Shown piece by piece: positions 12,401 to 23,938 of a stretch of DNA of 64,000 nucleotides (positions within the stretch are counted from its first letter, which is position 1; each line of letters opens with the position of its first letter). The position numbers and the translations under genes are program-made. A model generated the notes under the pieces. It was not told the DNA's origin, searched no databases, and saw only the letters and a program-made list of their open reading frames with translations. This DNA comes from Cherax quadricarinatus. Its lineage: Eukaryota; Arthropoda; Malacostraca; Decapoda; Parastacidae. The DNA lies in the NCBI RefSeq assembly GCF_038502225.1, contig NC_091307.1, positions 23,169,288 to 23,233,287 of the forward strand, given 5' to 3'.

Positions 12401-12876
12401 AGAGAGCTAAGCTTATAGGACACGGGGGATACCTTTCAAGGATCATTGAGGTAGAGAGAGCTAAGCTTATAGGACACGGGGGATACCTTTCAAGGATCAT
12501 TGAGGTAGAGAGAGCTAAGCTTATAGGACACGGGGGATACCTTTCAAGGATCATTGAGGTATAGAGAGCTAAGCTTATAGGACACGGGGGATACCTTTCA
12601 AGGATCATTTAGGTAAAGAGAGCTAAGCTTATAGGACACGGGGGATACCTTTCAAGGATCACTGAGGTAGAGAGAGCTAAGCTTATAGGACACGAGGGAT
12701 ACCTTTCAAGGATCACTGAGGTAGAGAGAGCTAAGCTTATAGGACACGGGGGATACCTTTCAAGGATCACTGAGGTAGAGAGAGCTAAGCTTATAGGACA
12801 CGAGGGATACCTTTCAAGGATCACTGAGGTAGAGAGGACTGAACTCATGGAACACGGGATATACTTATCGAAGACT
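6450..12876 (+). repeat. 54-bp satellite array with higher-order repeats
   Basis: About 118 tandem copies of a 54-bp monomer (one stretch: gagagctaagcttataggac), each normally with one HindIII site. Because 54 is divisible by three, long frames open on both strands (18-residue periods), but this follows from the period and is not evidence of a protein. Variant monomers repeat at 1242 bp (8559-9800 and 9801-11042, 23 monomers each), then 1026 bp (19 monomers) and 540 bp (10 monomers). This indicates amplification of multi-monomer blocks. The edge monomers are the most diverged. Confidence 0.95.
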
Positions 12877-14281
12877 CAACAACAGACACACACACAATCA
12901 TCAACAACAGACACACACACAATCATTACAACAGACACACACACAATCATCAACAACAGACACACACACAACCATCAGCAACAGACACACACACAATCAT
13001 CAACAACAGACACACACACAACCATCAGCAACAGACACACATACAATCATCAACAACAGACACACACACAATCATCAACAACAGACACACACACAATCAT
13101 CAGCAACAGACACACACACACAATCATCAACAACAGACACATACACACACACACAATCATCAACAACAGACACATACACACACACACAACCATCAACAAC
13201 AGACACACACACAATCATCAACAACAGACACATACACACACACACAACCATCAACAACAGACACACACACAATCATCAACAACAGACACACACATAATCA
13301 TCAACAACAGACACACACACAACCATCAACAACAGACACACACACAATCATCAACAACAGACACACACACAATCATCAACAACAGACACACACACAATCA
13401 TCAACAACAGACACACACACAATCATCAACAACAGACACACACACAATCATCAACAACAGACACACACACAATCATCAACAACAGACACACACACAATCA
13501 TCAACAACAGACACACACACAATCATCAACAACAGACACACACACAATCATCAACAACAGACACACACACACAACCATCAACAACAGACACACACACAAT
13601 CATCAACAACAGACACACACACAATCATCAACAACAGACACACACACAATCATCAACAACAGACACACACACAACCATCAACAACAGACACACACACAAT
13701 CATCAACAGACACACACACAATCATCAACAACAGACACACACACAATCATCAACAACAGACACACACACAATCATCAACAACAGACACACACACAATCAT
13801 CAACAACAGACACACACACAATCATCAGCAACAGACACACACACAATCATCAACAACAGACACACACACAATCATCAACAACAGACACACACACAATCAT
13901 CAACAACAGACACACACACAATCATCAACAACAGACACACACACAATCATCAACAATAGACACACACACAATCATCAACAACAGACACACACACAATCAT
14001 CAACAATAGACACACACACAATCATCAACAACAGACACACACACAATCATCAACAGACACACACACAATCATCAACAACAGACACACACACAATCATCAA
14101 CAACAGACACACACACAATCATCAGCAACAGACACACACACAATCATCAACAACAGACACACACACAATCATCAACAATAGACACACACACAATCATCAA
14201 CAACAGACACACACACAATCATCAACAATAGACACACACACAATCATCAACAATAGACACACACACAATCATCAACAACAG
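12877..14281 (+). repeat. 25-bp CA-rich minisatellite
   Basis: About 55 copies of a unit made of aatcatcaacaacag followed by acacacacac, directly adjoining the 54-bp array. Some units have longer CA runs or an internal deletion of acaac. The long His/Gln/Thr frame across it reflects base composition only. Confidence 0.95.
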
Positions 14282-14515
14282 AGAGCTGGTGTCGTGGGAG
14301 CCTCAATATACACACAGTTTTATGTAAATAAATCTTTATACAAACGGACAGGCAGTACAGTGTAATAGCATAACATTAACAGTAATAATATACATATTAA
14401 TGAATAATATATGTGCTAGAAAGCATATAAAAAACTAGCGTTGACTAGTTTACAAACACAGTATAATACAAATGAGAGTGGGGGGAGTTCAACATAAATC
14501 TTGGAATATTATACA

Positions 14516-15000
<485 letters not shown>

Positions 15001-15013
15001 ATATATATAAATA

Positions 15014-15189
<176 letters not shown>

Positions 15190-15194
15190 TGTGT

Positions 15195-15577
15195 GTGGTG
15201 CCGAAGAGGTAAAACTTGCTATTTTGGCTTAAATAGCGACGCTCCTCTTGCCGAAAAAGGCAAGCGAAAATTTGCATATGCAATAATTTAGAGAAAATCA
15301 TTCTGAACCTAACGAAAAAATATATTTCATTGTCTTTGTTTATTATTAAACTATTGTAAACTTATCTAAAATATACTTAGCTGGATTATGCTAAATTAAG
15401 TTGCGCTTGTTATAATAAGGTTAGGCAAGTTTTCTAATGTTCTTTTGGTAAAAAATTATTAATTTTTACATTAACATATATGAAAAAATATATCTTTAAA
15501 AGTATAAGATCATTCTTTTTAGAAAGGACTTAATTTTAAATAAGTTCTTGCTAACTGACCAGTTTTACCTATTTGCC

Positions 15578-15582
<5 letters not shown>
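15195..15582 (+). mobile_element. MITE copy 2, 388 bp, diverged
   Basis: Same layout and orientation as copy 1, with mutated TIRs (gtggtgccgaaga and tatttgccacaac). The left side joins a (TG)n tract and the right a (TA)n tract. Confidence 0.7.
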
Positions 15583-15643
<61 letters not shown>

Positions 15644-15647
<4 letters not shown>

Positions 15648-15830
15648 CAACAAGTCGGCCGTCTCCCACCGAGGCAGGGTGACCCAAAAGAAAGAAAATC
15701 CTCAAAAAGAAAATACTTTCATCATTCAACACTTTCACCACACTCACACATTATCACTGTTTTTGCAGAGGTGCTCAGAATACAACAGTTTAGAAGCATA
15801 TACGTATAAAGATACACAACATATCCCTCC

Positions 15831-15832
<2 letters not shown>
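15644..15832 (+). repeat. Dispersed repeat lodged between TA tracts
   Basis: The segment begins ttttcaacaagtcggccgtc and carries ccaccgaggcagggtgaccc, then a region ending acaacatatccctcc. Its composition differs from the MITEs, and it starts and ends at (TA)n tracts. It looks like a fragment of a separate high-copy repeat; its class is unknown to me. Confidence 0.5.
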
Positions 15833-15892
<60 letters not shown>

Positions 15893-15895
<3 letters not shown>

Positions 15896-16277
15896 GTGCG
15901 AATATGTAAAACTGGTCAATTAGCAAGAACTCATTTAAAATTAAGTTCTTTCTGAAATTTTCTCTTATACGTTTAAATATATATTTTTTTCATTAATGTT
16001 GATGTAAATTTTTTTAATTTTGCACCAAAAGAATCTTAGAAAACTTACCTAACCTTATTATAACAAGAACAATTTATTTTAGCCTAACCCAGCTAAATAT
16101 ATTTTAGATTTGTTTACAATAATTTAATACTAAACAAACACAGTGAAATATATTTTTTTTCGTTAGGTTCAGAACGATTTTGGCGAAATTATTGCATACA
16201 CAAATTTTCACTTTTCCTATATGGCAAGATGAGCGTTGCTATTTAAGCCAAGATCGCAAGTTCTGCCTATTCGGCAC

Positions 16278-16280
<3 letters not shown>
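15893..16280 (-). mobile_element. MITE copy 3, 388 bp, inverted
   Basis: Reverse orientation relative to copies 1 and 2. The left TIR has lost one base (gtcgtgcgaata); the right TIR tattcggcacgac is intact. Confidence 0.75.
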
Positions 16281-16362
<82 letters not shown>

Positions 16363-16365
<3 letters not shown>

Positions 16366-16747
16366 GTGCCGAATATGTAAAACTGGTCAATTAGCAAGAA
16401 CTCATTTATAATTAAGTCCTTTCTAAAATTTTCTCTTATACGTTTAAAGATATGTTTTTTTCATTAATGTTGATGTAAAAATTTATTATTTTGCACCAAA
16501 AATAACTTAGAAAACTTACCTAACCTTATTATAACAAGAACAATTTATTTTAGCCTAACCCAACCAAATATATTTTAGATTTGTTTACAGTAATTTAATA
16601 CTAAATAAACACACTGAAATATATTTTTTTCGTTAGGTTCAGAATGATTTTGGAGAAATTATTGCATACACAAATTTTCACTTGTCCTATATGGCAAGAT
16701 GAACGTTGCTATTTAAGCCAAGATCGCAAGTTCTGCCTATTCGGCAC

Positions 16748-16750
<3 letters not shown>
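16363..16750 (-). mobile_element. MITE copy 4, 388 bp, inverted
   Basis: Both 13-bp TIRs are intact (gtcgtgccgaata and tattcggcacgac). Very similar to copy 3 and in the same orientation, so copies 3 and 4 may have arisen by local duplication of the MITE plus TA unit. Confidence 0.75.
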
Positions 16751-16840
<90 letters not shown>

Positions 16841-16888
16841 TATGAGAAAACTGGCTGCACAGATAAGGAAGATGTCTGCGAGTAGTAT

Positions 16889-17003
16889 GGCAACCTTCAA
16901 GAGGACGCCTTGACGCCAGTGGAGGGCTCTTGGTCCAAGGAACTGGAGCTACTTTTGACATCCACAGATCAAACTTGCTTACCCTTCTATTTCCTAGTAT
17001 GAG
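16889..17003 (+). repeat. Dispersed repeat (GGGCTCTTGATCCAAGGAA family)
   Basis: Contains the family signature ccttgacgccagtggagggc then tcttggtccaaggaactgg. Related copies are at 17515-17645, 52609-52786 and 60729-60870 (+) and at 47383-47580, 53895-54110 and about 63103-63165 (-). Well-preserved copies end in GGGTTTAGCGCTT-(TAA)n, so this is the body of the (TAA)-tailed retroposon. Confidence 0.5.
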
Positions 17004-17139
17004 CAGAAGTAATTTCATATATTTTATCAATTTTGTGGCTATCACCAATAACCTGACTAGTCAAAGATTGGGCCGTTGTTACCAGACGGAGACTCGAGCC
17101 TCCACCACTCCTCGCTCTGAATAAAATACATTACAATTT

Positions 17140-17401
17140 TTAGTCTAGTGTGAAGAAAGGGAAGTAAGGACGCAAGCTCTTGAGCTTGTGTAGAGGAAGA
17201 TTATACTGCTTGCGTCTCTCCTGAAGCCCCAGGATGATCTTGCCATGGTTCACAGTGTCGAAGAAAGGTTCCTTATAGACCAGTAGGTGCGCATGGGGCG
17301 GAGTTTGTACTCTGTAGTCTGAGAAGTAAGAGCGAGTCCTCTCCTCCTTAGAGGCTGGTCTAGGTGGCTTAAACCTTCTCAATGTCTCACTTGGTATCTC
17401 G

Positions 17402-17437
<36 letters not shown>

Positions 17438-17459
17438 ACGCTCACACCTCCAGCTAAGT
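17140..17459 (-). CDS. Last coding exon of predicted secreted polyQ protein
   Basis: On the minus strand the exon follows a good acceptor (cttgtctgcag, with the AG at 17461-17460) and ends at TAA 17142-17140. Joined to the exon at 19664-19859 (phase 1), the first codon is completed as Asp. The frame then gives LAGGVSVQ, eleven glutamines (CAG run at about 17404-17437), NEIPSETLRRFKPPRPASKE, and a basic/aromatic C-terminus ending RPYFPFFTLD. There are no cysteines or membrane segments. LRRFK and QERRKQY contain dibasic sites that could be processed. The exon contributes 106 residues. I do not recognise the family. The exon is supported by splice phase, not homology. Confidence 0.5.
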
Positions 17460-17514
17460 CTGCAGACAAGGAATTTATAAGAAAGTTGCGAAGATAGAAA
17501 TTATTATGACAGAC

Positions 17515-17645
17515 TTTAATCCCTTCAAGAGATGTGACTTGATGCTAGTGAAAGATTCTTGATCCAAGATTAACATTATAGGAGTCCTAACTTTCTTGGG
17601 ATAAAACTTGGTTACTTCCCATTCCTCTGACACTGTATGACTCTA
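17515..17645 (+). repeat. Dispersed repeat (GGGCTCTTGATCCAAGGAA family), diverged
   Basis: Weakly matches the family body (cttgatgctagtgaaagatt, cttgatccaag, cttcccattcctctgacact). It lies in the predicted intron of the minus-strand gene. Confidence 0.4.
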
Positions 17646-17706
17646 CTGTTTTATTGTTTTCCCTTAACTATATAACAAAGTTTCTTCCTTAAGCTTCATG
17701 TAACTG

Positions 17707-19178
17707 TACAGGTTCATGAAGCCAGAGTGTGTGTGTGCAGGTTCATGAAGCCAGAGTGTGTGTGCAGGTACATGAAGCCAGAGTGTGTGTGTGCAGGTTC
17801 ATGAAGCCAGAGTGTGTGTGCAGGTACATGAAGCCAGAGTGTGTGTGTGCAGGTACATGAAGCCAGAGTGTGTGTGTGCAGGTACATGAAGCCAGAGTGT
17901 GTGCAGGTTCATGAAGCTAGATTGTGTGCAGGTTCATGAAGCCAGAGTGTGTGCAGGTTCATGAAGCCAGAGTGTGTGCAGGTTAATGAAACCAGAGTGT
18001 GTGCAGGTTTATGAAGCTAAATTGTGTACAGGTTTATGAAGCCAGAGTGTGTGCAGGTTCATGAAGCTAGATTGTGTACAGGTTTATGAAGCCAGAGTGT
18101 GTGCAGGTTCATGAAACCAGAGTGTGTGCAGGTTCATGAAGCCAGAGTGTGTGCAGGTTCATGAAGCTAGATTGTGTACAGGTTCATGAAGCCAGAGTGT
18201 GTGCAGGTTCATGAAGCTAGATTGTGTACAGGTTCATGAAGCCAGAGTGTGTGCAGGTTCATGAAGCTAGATTGTGTACAGGTTCATGAAGCCAGAGTGT
18301 GTGCAGGTTCATGATGCTAGTGTGCAGGTTCATGAAACCAGAGTGTGTGCAGGTTCATGATGCTAGTGTGCAGGTTCATGAAACCAGAGTGTGTGCAGGT
18401 TCATGAAGCCAGAGTGTGTGCAGGTTCATGAAGCCAGAGTGTGTGCAGGTTCATGAAGCTAGATTGTGTACAGGTTCATGAAGCCAGAGTGTGTGCAGGT
18501 TCATGAAGCCAGAGTGTGTGCAGGTTCATGAAGCCAGAGTGTGTGCAGGTTCATGAAACCAGAGTGTGTGCAGGTTCATGAAGCTAGTGTGTGCAAGTTC
18601 ATGAAGCCAGAGTGTGTGCAGGTTCATGAAGCTAGTGTGTGCAGGTTCATGAAGCCAGAGTGTGTGCAGGTTCATGAAGCCAGAGTGTGTGCAGGTTCAT
18701 GAAGCCAGAGTGTGTGCAAGTTCATGAAGCCAGAGTGTGTGCAGGTTCATGAAGCTAGTGTGTGCAGGTTCATGAAGCCAGAGTGTGTGCAGGTTCATGA
18801 AGCCAGAGTGTGTGCAGGTTCATGAAGCCAGAGTGTGTGCAGGTTCATGAAGCTAGTGTGTGCAGGTTCATGAAGCTAGTGTGTGCAGGTTCATGAAGCT
18901 AGTGTGTGCAGGTTCATGAAGCTAGTGTGTGCAGGTTCATGAAGCTAGTGTGTGCAGGTTCATGAAGCTAGTGTGTGCAGGTTCATGAAGCTAGTGTGTG
19001 CAGGTTCATGAAGCTAGTGTGTGCAGGTTCATGAAGCTAGTGTGTGCAGGTTCATGAAGCTAGTGTGTGCAGGTTCATGAAGCTAGTGTGTGCAGGTTCA
19101 TGAAGCTAGTGTATGCAGGTTCATGAAGCTAGTGTGTGCAGGTTCATGAAGCTAGTGTGTTTATACAGGTTCATGAAA
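17707..19178 (+). repeat. 23/21-bp minisatellite in the intron
   Basis: About 65 copies of gtgtgcaggttcatgaagcc plus aga (23 bp). From about 18840 rightward they shift to a shorter, homogeneous 21-bp version ending gcta. The left end has units with extra GT. The gradient from mixed to homogeneous units suggests recent expansion on the right side. Confidence 0.95.
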
Positions 19179-19663
19179 AAAATATTCATTGATTGGTGTA
19201 CACAGCATTGTCTAATGTTAGTTTGATAATTTCATTATGCACCTCATACTAGTCCTGTGAAGGGTAGTCATACCATGCCCAACCTCTAGACGATTGTCAC
19301 CCCTACCCACACTATAGACAGTAGTCACCACATACTCATCCCGTGCAGGGTAGACACCTCATACTCACTTAAATGCGGCAATCAACACATTACAGAGAAT
19401 AATAAAGGGGTGATACTTCTGAAGTTGTCTCGTTCACACTCGTTGTAGCTGCGATTAATATCCGGAGAGTCGATAGTATGAACAAGCGTCCTTAAACTAG
19501 TTGACTATTTGCCTCTCAATTCGTACGTACCTGAATGCTAGTAGACTACTGTAGGTCGCATTCTGGGAGTAGAATATCTTAGATTTTAAAATGAGCTGAG
19601 ATATATATATCAGTCCTTAGCTCGTAAAGACATCGGTGCTAAAAAAAAAAAAAGTAGACTTAC
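19179..19663. other. Intron sequence, no gene
   Basis: Lies between the minisatellite and the donor at 19663. At 19235-19375, short segments (acctcatactagtcctgtga, agggtag) resemble the start of the 29-bp satellite at 26965, so they may be relics of the same ancestral sequence. Confidence 0.4.
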
Positions 19664-19859
19664 CAATAACTTGAGAGCTGGGGCCCCTTGCGAAATGATT
19701 TAGAGACCCAGTTAATAGTTCTCTGTTGAGGTCCGAGGAAGTGGTCTCTGTGGGCCTCGCCTGCAGCCTGGGCTGTGTGTTGGTTGTGGGAACAACCTGA
19801 GCAGCAGGTCGGCACATCACCGTTGGTACCACCATCACCACCACCACTCCTAACAACCT
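19664..19859 (-). CDS. Internal exon encoding hydrophobic signal region
   Basis: Minus-strand exon of 196 bp between acceptor tgcatgttttcag (AG at 19861-19860) and a strong donor (ttg|GTAAGT, GT at 19663-19662). It is open in the frame that starts AGG. That frame gives RLLGVVVVMVVPTVMCRPAA, a hydrophobic stretch like the core of a signal peptide. A Thr/Ser/Pro/Gln-rich stretch follows (TTNTQPRLQARPTETTSSD), then NRELLTGSLNHFARGPSSQV. It leaves one base over, matching the phase of the exon at 17459. Upstream it joins in phase 0 to a possible start exon at 48811-48800. A competing ATG frame at 19869 (MFSEVVRSGG) lacks these properties. Confidence 0.5.
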
Positions 19860-20102
19860 CTGAAAACATGCACAGAGATTACTGTCTGTAACATTAGTTA
19901 GTTACTTGGAGAATATGAGGTACAGTACCGTGGTTGCAGGGTACTACAAGGGACGTTATACAGCTGCAACAGTCAGAGTTTTAGAGATGATGGTTTACAA
20001 GTAAATCAGACACAGGTAAATCGCAGGTAAAAATCCCTTAGGGTGCGACCCTAAGTGTAGACAAATAATCATAGGTGAATATAGGCAGAAGCTACGTGAA
20101 GA

Positions 20103-20876
20103 TTTACCCATAAAGAAATTGGAGCACGCATCAATAATTGGGCCTCTACCCTTCAGACAGAACTGTTTGCCATACTCCTTGCACTGAAATGCATCTATGT
20201 ATCAAAGATTGACAGTTTAATTGTAACTGATTCTCTGTCATCCATAAATGCTCTCAACTCATTAAGCATAAATTGTGGCATGCTTGTGTCAGAAGCCAGA
20301 CACAGGTATGGTAGGATTGTGGACAGTTGAGTCAGAGTGCACATGCTGTGGATTCCATCTCACATTGGTCTTCAGATGCATGATAGAACTGATAAATTGG
20401 CTAAGCTGTATGCTTTCAAAGAGGGAGTAGATTACAATCTTGGCTTGTCAGGTAGTAGTTTGAGAACAATAATACGAAAAGAACTTCAGCTGAATTTTAT
20501 GGACTTAAGGCTCAGGGAGATTGACACCAGTGAGTCCATCTATCATCATTCTATCATGCAGGAGGAGCCACATGTCTATGGTGCATCCAACAAAATAAGC
20601 AGACTCTTGGATGTCACTACCGCCCGGCTCCGGCTGGGTTACAAGTATCTTTGGAAGGTTAAATCACCACCACCAGATGTAGACCAAACGAAATGTAAAC
20701 TTTGCCAGATGGATTATTGTCACACCCTGCGTCATTATGTACTGGAGTGCGATAAAATTAATGAATTTAGAAACAACTCACTCAGAAGTGTTCAAGAAAT
20801 GGCTAAGTATTTTATCCACAGTGGTACATTACAGACCATTCTGGAGAAATACCCTGACTTTGCTAGCTGTAAATAA
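20103..20876 (+). pseudogene. LINE C-terminal fragment with RNase H domain
   Basis: In one frame: TLQTELFAILLALK (the catalytic Glu motif), SLIVTDSLSSINAL (Asp motif) and, after an in-frame TGA at about 20325, HMLWIPSHIGLQMHDRTDKL with the final Asp of an RNase H fold. A C-terminal Cys/His cluster CKLCQMDYCHTLRHYVLEC follows, as in I/Jockey-group LINE ORF2 ends. The frame ends at TAA 20874-20876, overlapping an AATAAA signal, and a long (TG)n tract follows. Nothing upstream of 20103 stays open, so the copy is 5'-truncated. Confidence 0.7.
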
Positions 20877-20894
20877 AGCATTACCACATATGTG

Positions 20895-20970
<76 letters not shown>

Positions 20971-20979
20971 TGTGTTTGT

Positions 20980-21050
<71 letters not shown>

Positions 21051-21132
21051 TATGAGTGTGTGTGTGTGTATGAGTGTGTGTGTGTGTATGAGTGTGTGTG
21101 TGTGTATGAGTGTGTGTGCGTGTGTGTGTATG

Positions 21133-21211
<79 letters not shown>

Positions 21212-21236
21212 ATGTGTGTGTGTGTATGAATTTGTA

Positions 21237-21269
<33 letters not shown>

Positions 21270-21270
21270 C
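20895..21270 (+). repeat. (TG)n microsatellite with variant blocks
   Basis: About 375 bp of TG dinucleotides interrupted by tgagtatgag-type and tttgtgtttgtg-type blocks, ending in (GA)n. It directly follows the RNase H LINE fragment, so it may have started at its 3' tail. Confidence 0.9.
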
Positions 21271-21392
21271 TCAGCAATCAACATTTGCACCAATAACTCA
21301 CTACAGTTGTGACCGGGTGTGGAAGTGTGAATTGCTCATTACTCTAAAATTTGTTCATGATTGCAGCCATGTATAAACGTAAGTAACCATTC

Positions 21393-21762
21393 TTACAGTA
21401 TTCATTACCTTTGTAACTTGTGAGTTCATTACCTTTGTAACTTGTGAGTTCATTACCTTGTACCTAGTTCAGCCATCAAAACTTTGGAGCCCGGTCCCTG
21501 GACCCATTGTGTACCTCTGTAATCTGTAAATACCTTTGTAACTTGTAATGATTGTGACTAGACCTACCTGGAGTTCATTACATTTGTAAATTGTGAGTTC
21601 ATTACCTTTGTAAATTGTGAATTCATTACCTCTGTAACTTGCTCAGCTATCAAAACTTTGAGGCCCAGTCCCTGGACCCATTATGTACCTCTGTAATCTT
21701 TTGACTACCGCAAACAGGATGGGTATGGGGTGCATAATAAACATATTAAACTAACTAACTTC
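21393..21762 (+). repeat. ACTAACTAACT-tailed retroposon, copy 2 and an older partial copy
   Basis: The part 21561-21762 matches 5384-5582 almost base for base, including the caggatgggtatggggtgca block and the AACT tail. The part 21393-21560 is a diverged partial duplicate carrying the same gttcattacctttgtaactt units and tccctggaccca. Confidence 0.6.
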
Positions 21763-21860
21763 TCGCCACATGGAAGAAACGAAGCTGGGTCCTTGCCACT
21801 GAGGTAGGTGCCACTTAGGGTAAGAGATTGTATTAATATTGGTAGAATTACAGACAATAT

Positions 21861-22025
21861 GTTAAGTAGAAGGACACAAATGTAACTAATTTGACATTTT
21901 ATTGTGGCAACGTTTCGCTCTCCAGGAGCTTTATCAAGCTGCAACGGCTTGATAAAGCTTCTGGAGAGCGAAACGTTGCCACAATAAAATGTAAAATTAG
22001 TTGCATTTGTGTCCTTTTACTTAAC
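21861..22025. repeat. 165-bp near-perfect palindrome of hammerhead-like modules
   Basis: Arms of 79 bp (21861-21939 and 21947-22025) are reverse complements with four mismatches; the spacer is tgcaacg. Each arm carries the module cttgataaagctcctggaga or its close relative, then gcgaaacgttgccacaataa. The palindrome would fold into one long hairpin. It is probably a head-to-head pair of Penelope-type end fragments. Confidence 0.8.
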
Positions 22026-22296
22026 AGGGTGAGAGATGTCGCACTGTGAGGTCTCGGGTTACGTCTGAGATTTTCACCACTGTCTTAGTTTCAGTGGTGG
22101 CAGAGTAACGTGACCCCCGTAGTCACTAGTAGCGCCAAGGAAGAAATGTTTGGAAAGAGTGACCTGTATTTCACTGTTCCAGCTTTCCCCTCGCAAGTGA
22201 AAGCACATATAGGAGGTACAGTACATTATACCCACAGATTCATGAAACAGATGCATGGACAACGTTAAGAAACTTTTGTTAGGATGAGTTTGGCTT

Positions 22297-22330
22297 ACCA
22301 ATGTTTCGCTCACCAGGAGCTTTATCAATG
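22297..22330 (-). other. Hammerhead-like module
   Basis: The minus strand reads attgataaagctcctggtga then gcgaaacattgg. The stem is GCTC/GAGC, directly followed by GAAA. Confidence 0.4.
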
Positions 22331-22352
22331 AGCCTTGACTGGCTGACACACA

Positions 22353-22370
22353 CACACACACACATATATA

Positions 22371-22454
<84 letters not shown>
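22353..22454. repeat. (CA)n/(TA)n microsatellite
   Basis: A short CA run is followed by about 85 bp of TA immediately before the Penelope-like coding remnant. Confidence 0.85.
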
Positions 22455-22459
<5 letters not shown>

Positions 22460-22986
22460 GATAAATCTTTTAAAGTTGCTAGAAATACTTTTTACAATCT
22501 AAAAAGGGACAACCAGCCTTATTCAACTAAAAATATGTTGGTTCTCCCTTACCATGAAAACTTGGTTGATATGACTTCTCTTCTTAAGATTTTTAATATT
22601 AAAGTTGTATTCAAAAATCTTGATACAGTAAAAAACTTTTGATAAAGAATTCCCCCCAAAATGTTGATGGATGTGTCTATAAGATTCCTTGTAAAATTTG
22701 CGATAAAGTTTATTACGGTCAAACTGGTAAAAATCTCGAACTAAGATTAAAACATAAATATAGCATTAGAACTGGACAAGATTCCAATGCTCTATTTATT
22801 CATGTAAGAGATTTTAACCATCCAATTGATTTTCAAAAAGTTGAGAAAGTAGTATCAAGCAAGTCCATGGTCGACAGGAATATAATTGAATCTTGTTTCA
22901 TAAAAAGCAGTTTTGACACTAATATGAATATTTCCTTTGGTTTATATAAATTAGATCCATTTATAATTAATTTGGGAAGAATTTAA
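22455..22986 (+). pseudogene. Penelope-like element: RT end and GIY-YIG endonuclease
   Basis: The first frame (to the TGA at about 22640) reads NTFYNLKRDNQPYSTKNMLV and NIKVVFKNLDTVKNF, a plausible C-terminal part of a Penelope-type reverse transcriptase. A frame change at about 22636-22642 leads into the second frame: VDGCVYKIPCKICDKVYYGQ, then TGKNLELRLKHK, HVRDFNHPIDF and NIIESCFIK. These fit the GIY-YIG endonuclease fold: VYKI and VYYGQTG as the two motif strands, then Arg and a late Glu. The frame ends at TAA after NLGRI. The 5' part is lost; the copy begins at a (TA)n tract. Confidence 0.75.
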
Positions 22987-23235
22987 TAATACACCGGACA
23001 AATAATAATTTTTAAATTTTCTTGGGTAGAATAGTTTGTTGGTGAGTTGTGCAAAGGACCTGTCCAGTTGGGCCGGCGCGCGTCAGGTGTTTAACCGTTG
23101 TGGGATCTGATAGTGAGGTGTTGGCCAGACCCCTTATATAGCTTCCTTGGATGCTTTACTTTCATAGTTCCTTGATAATGTGAGTAGTCAAGAAAGCGCT
23201 TGGAATTTCTCTATTCTTTCAGAGTGGTTGTTTTG
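22987..23235 (+). other. Penelope-like 3' region with hammerhead-like module
   Basis: Non-coding sequence after the GIY-YIG frame and before a (TA)n tract. At 23170-23205 it contains ccttgataatgtgagtagtc then aagaaagcgcttgg. The stem GTGA/TCA(A) is followed by GAAA and a GCGC-type stem start. The position, just downstream of the endonuclease, is where Penelope-like elements carry their terminal ribozyme-bearing repeats. Confidence 0.45.
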
Positions 23236-23236
<1 letters not shown>

Positions 23237-23333
<97 letters not shown>

Positions 23334-23345
23334 GTGTGTGTGTGA
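23237..23345. repeat. (TA)n/(TG)n microsatellite
   Basis: Two TA tracts separated by a TAATA interruption, followed by a short TG run. Confidence 0.85.
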
Positions 23346-23520
23346 GCAAGCCTTCTTACGCTTGCTGTTCTTGTTCACCAAGCAGTAAATGTTCTTGTTC
23401 ACCAAGCAGTAAATCGGTACCTAGGTGTTAGTTGACTGTCACGAGTCACATCCTGGGCTGGGTCAGGAACGAATAAAGTCACACTGCATGGCTTTCCTGG
23501 TTTATCCTGAGGTTAAATAA
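23346..23520 (+). repeat. SINE body fragment
   Basis: Shares ttgttcacc, agcagtaaatcggtacctag, gtgttagt and cgagtcacatcctggg with the full-length SINE at 46412-46703, and ends near ggtttatcctgaggttaa. The tRNA-like head is missing. Confidence 0.55.
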
Positions 23521-23865
23521 TCATAAGCATGTCTTCTTTAACTAAGAATGTGGAACAGAATGAGGAATATACACAAAGATTTGGAAATAATATAGAAAAG
23601 TACATGTTTGACGCTGGAATTGTACACGAGTGGAACAAGTTGTCAAATGGTGTTAAGGGTTAGAAAAGTGTACGAGAAAAATTGCTTAGTCAGGTCTGCT
23701 GCAATCTCCTATCATATGTCCATCACCAGTGTACCTGGTAATGCTTTCCAGGATTATGGCCTTCCCTGACCAGGTCTCTGGTCAGGTCTCTCACCAGGTC
23801 CCTGACAGGGTGTCCCGGTTAATAAGTCAGCCTGTTGGTGCCTGCATACTGCTTGAAGCTCCATG
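23521..23865. other. No gene; possible LINE remnant
   Basis: Around 23610-23640, gtacacgagtggaacaagtt would encode VHEWNKLSN, similar to the RxWNSLP-type C-terminal motif of CR1/L2 LINEs, but the match is short. The rest is unique-looking. Confidence 0.35.
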
Positions 23866-23871
23866 TAAGCA

Positions 23872-23938
<67 letters not shown>

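Noticed and set aside
6411..12848. Long minus-strand frames with an 18-residue repeat (MILERYPPCPISLALSTS type)
   Set aside because: The frame is open only because the monomer is 54 bp; the plus strand is open as well. Stops recur at array variants, and there is no start context, splice signal or unique coding flank.
12847..13959. 370-residue His/Gln/Thr repeat frame
   Set aside because: Translation of a 25-bp CA-rich array; it breaks as soon as a unit changes length.
19660..19869. Alternative ATG frame MFSEVVRSGGGDGG over the hydrophobic exon
   Set aside because: It lacks a signal peptide and would leave a phase that does not match the exon at 17459; the splice-defined frame explains both edges.
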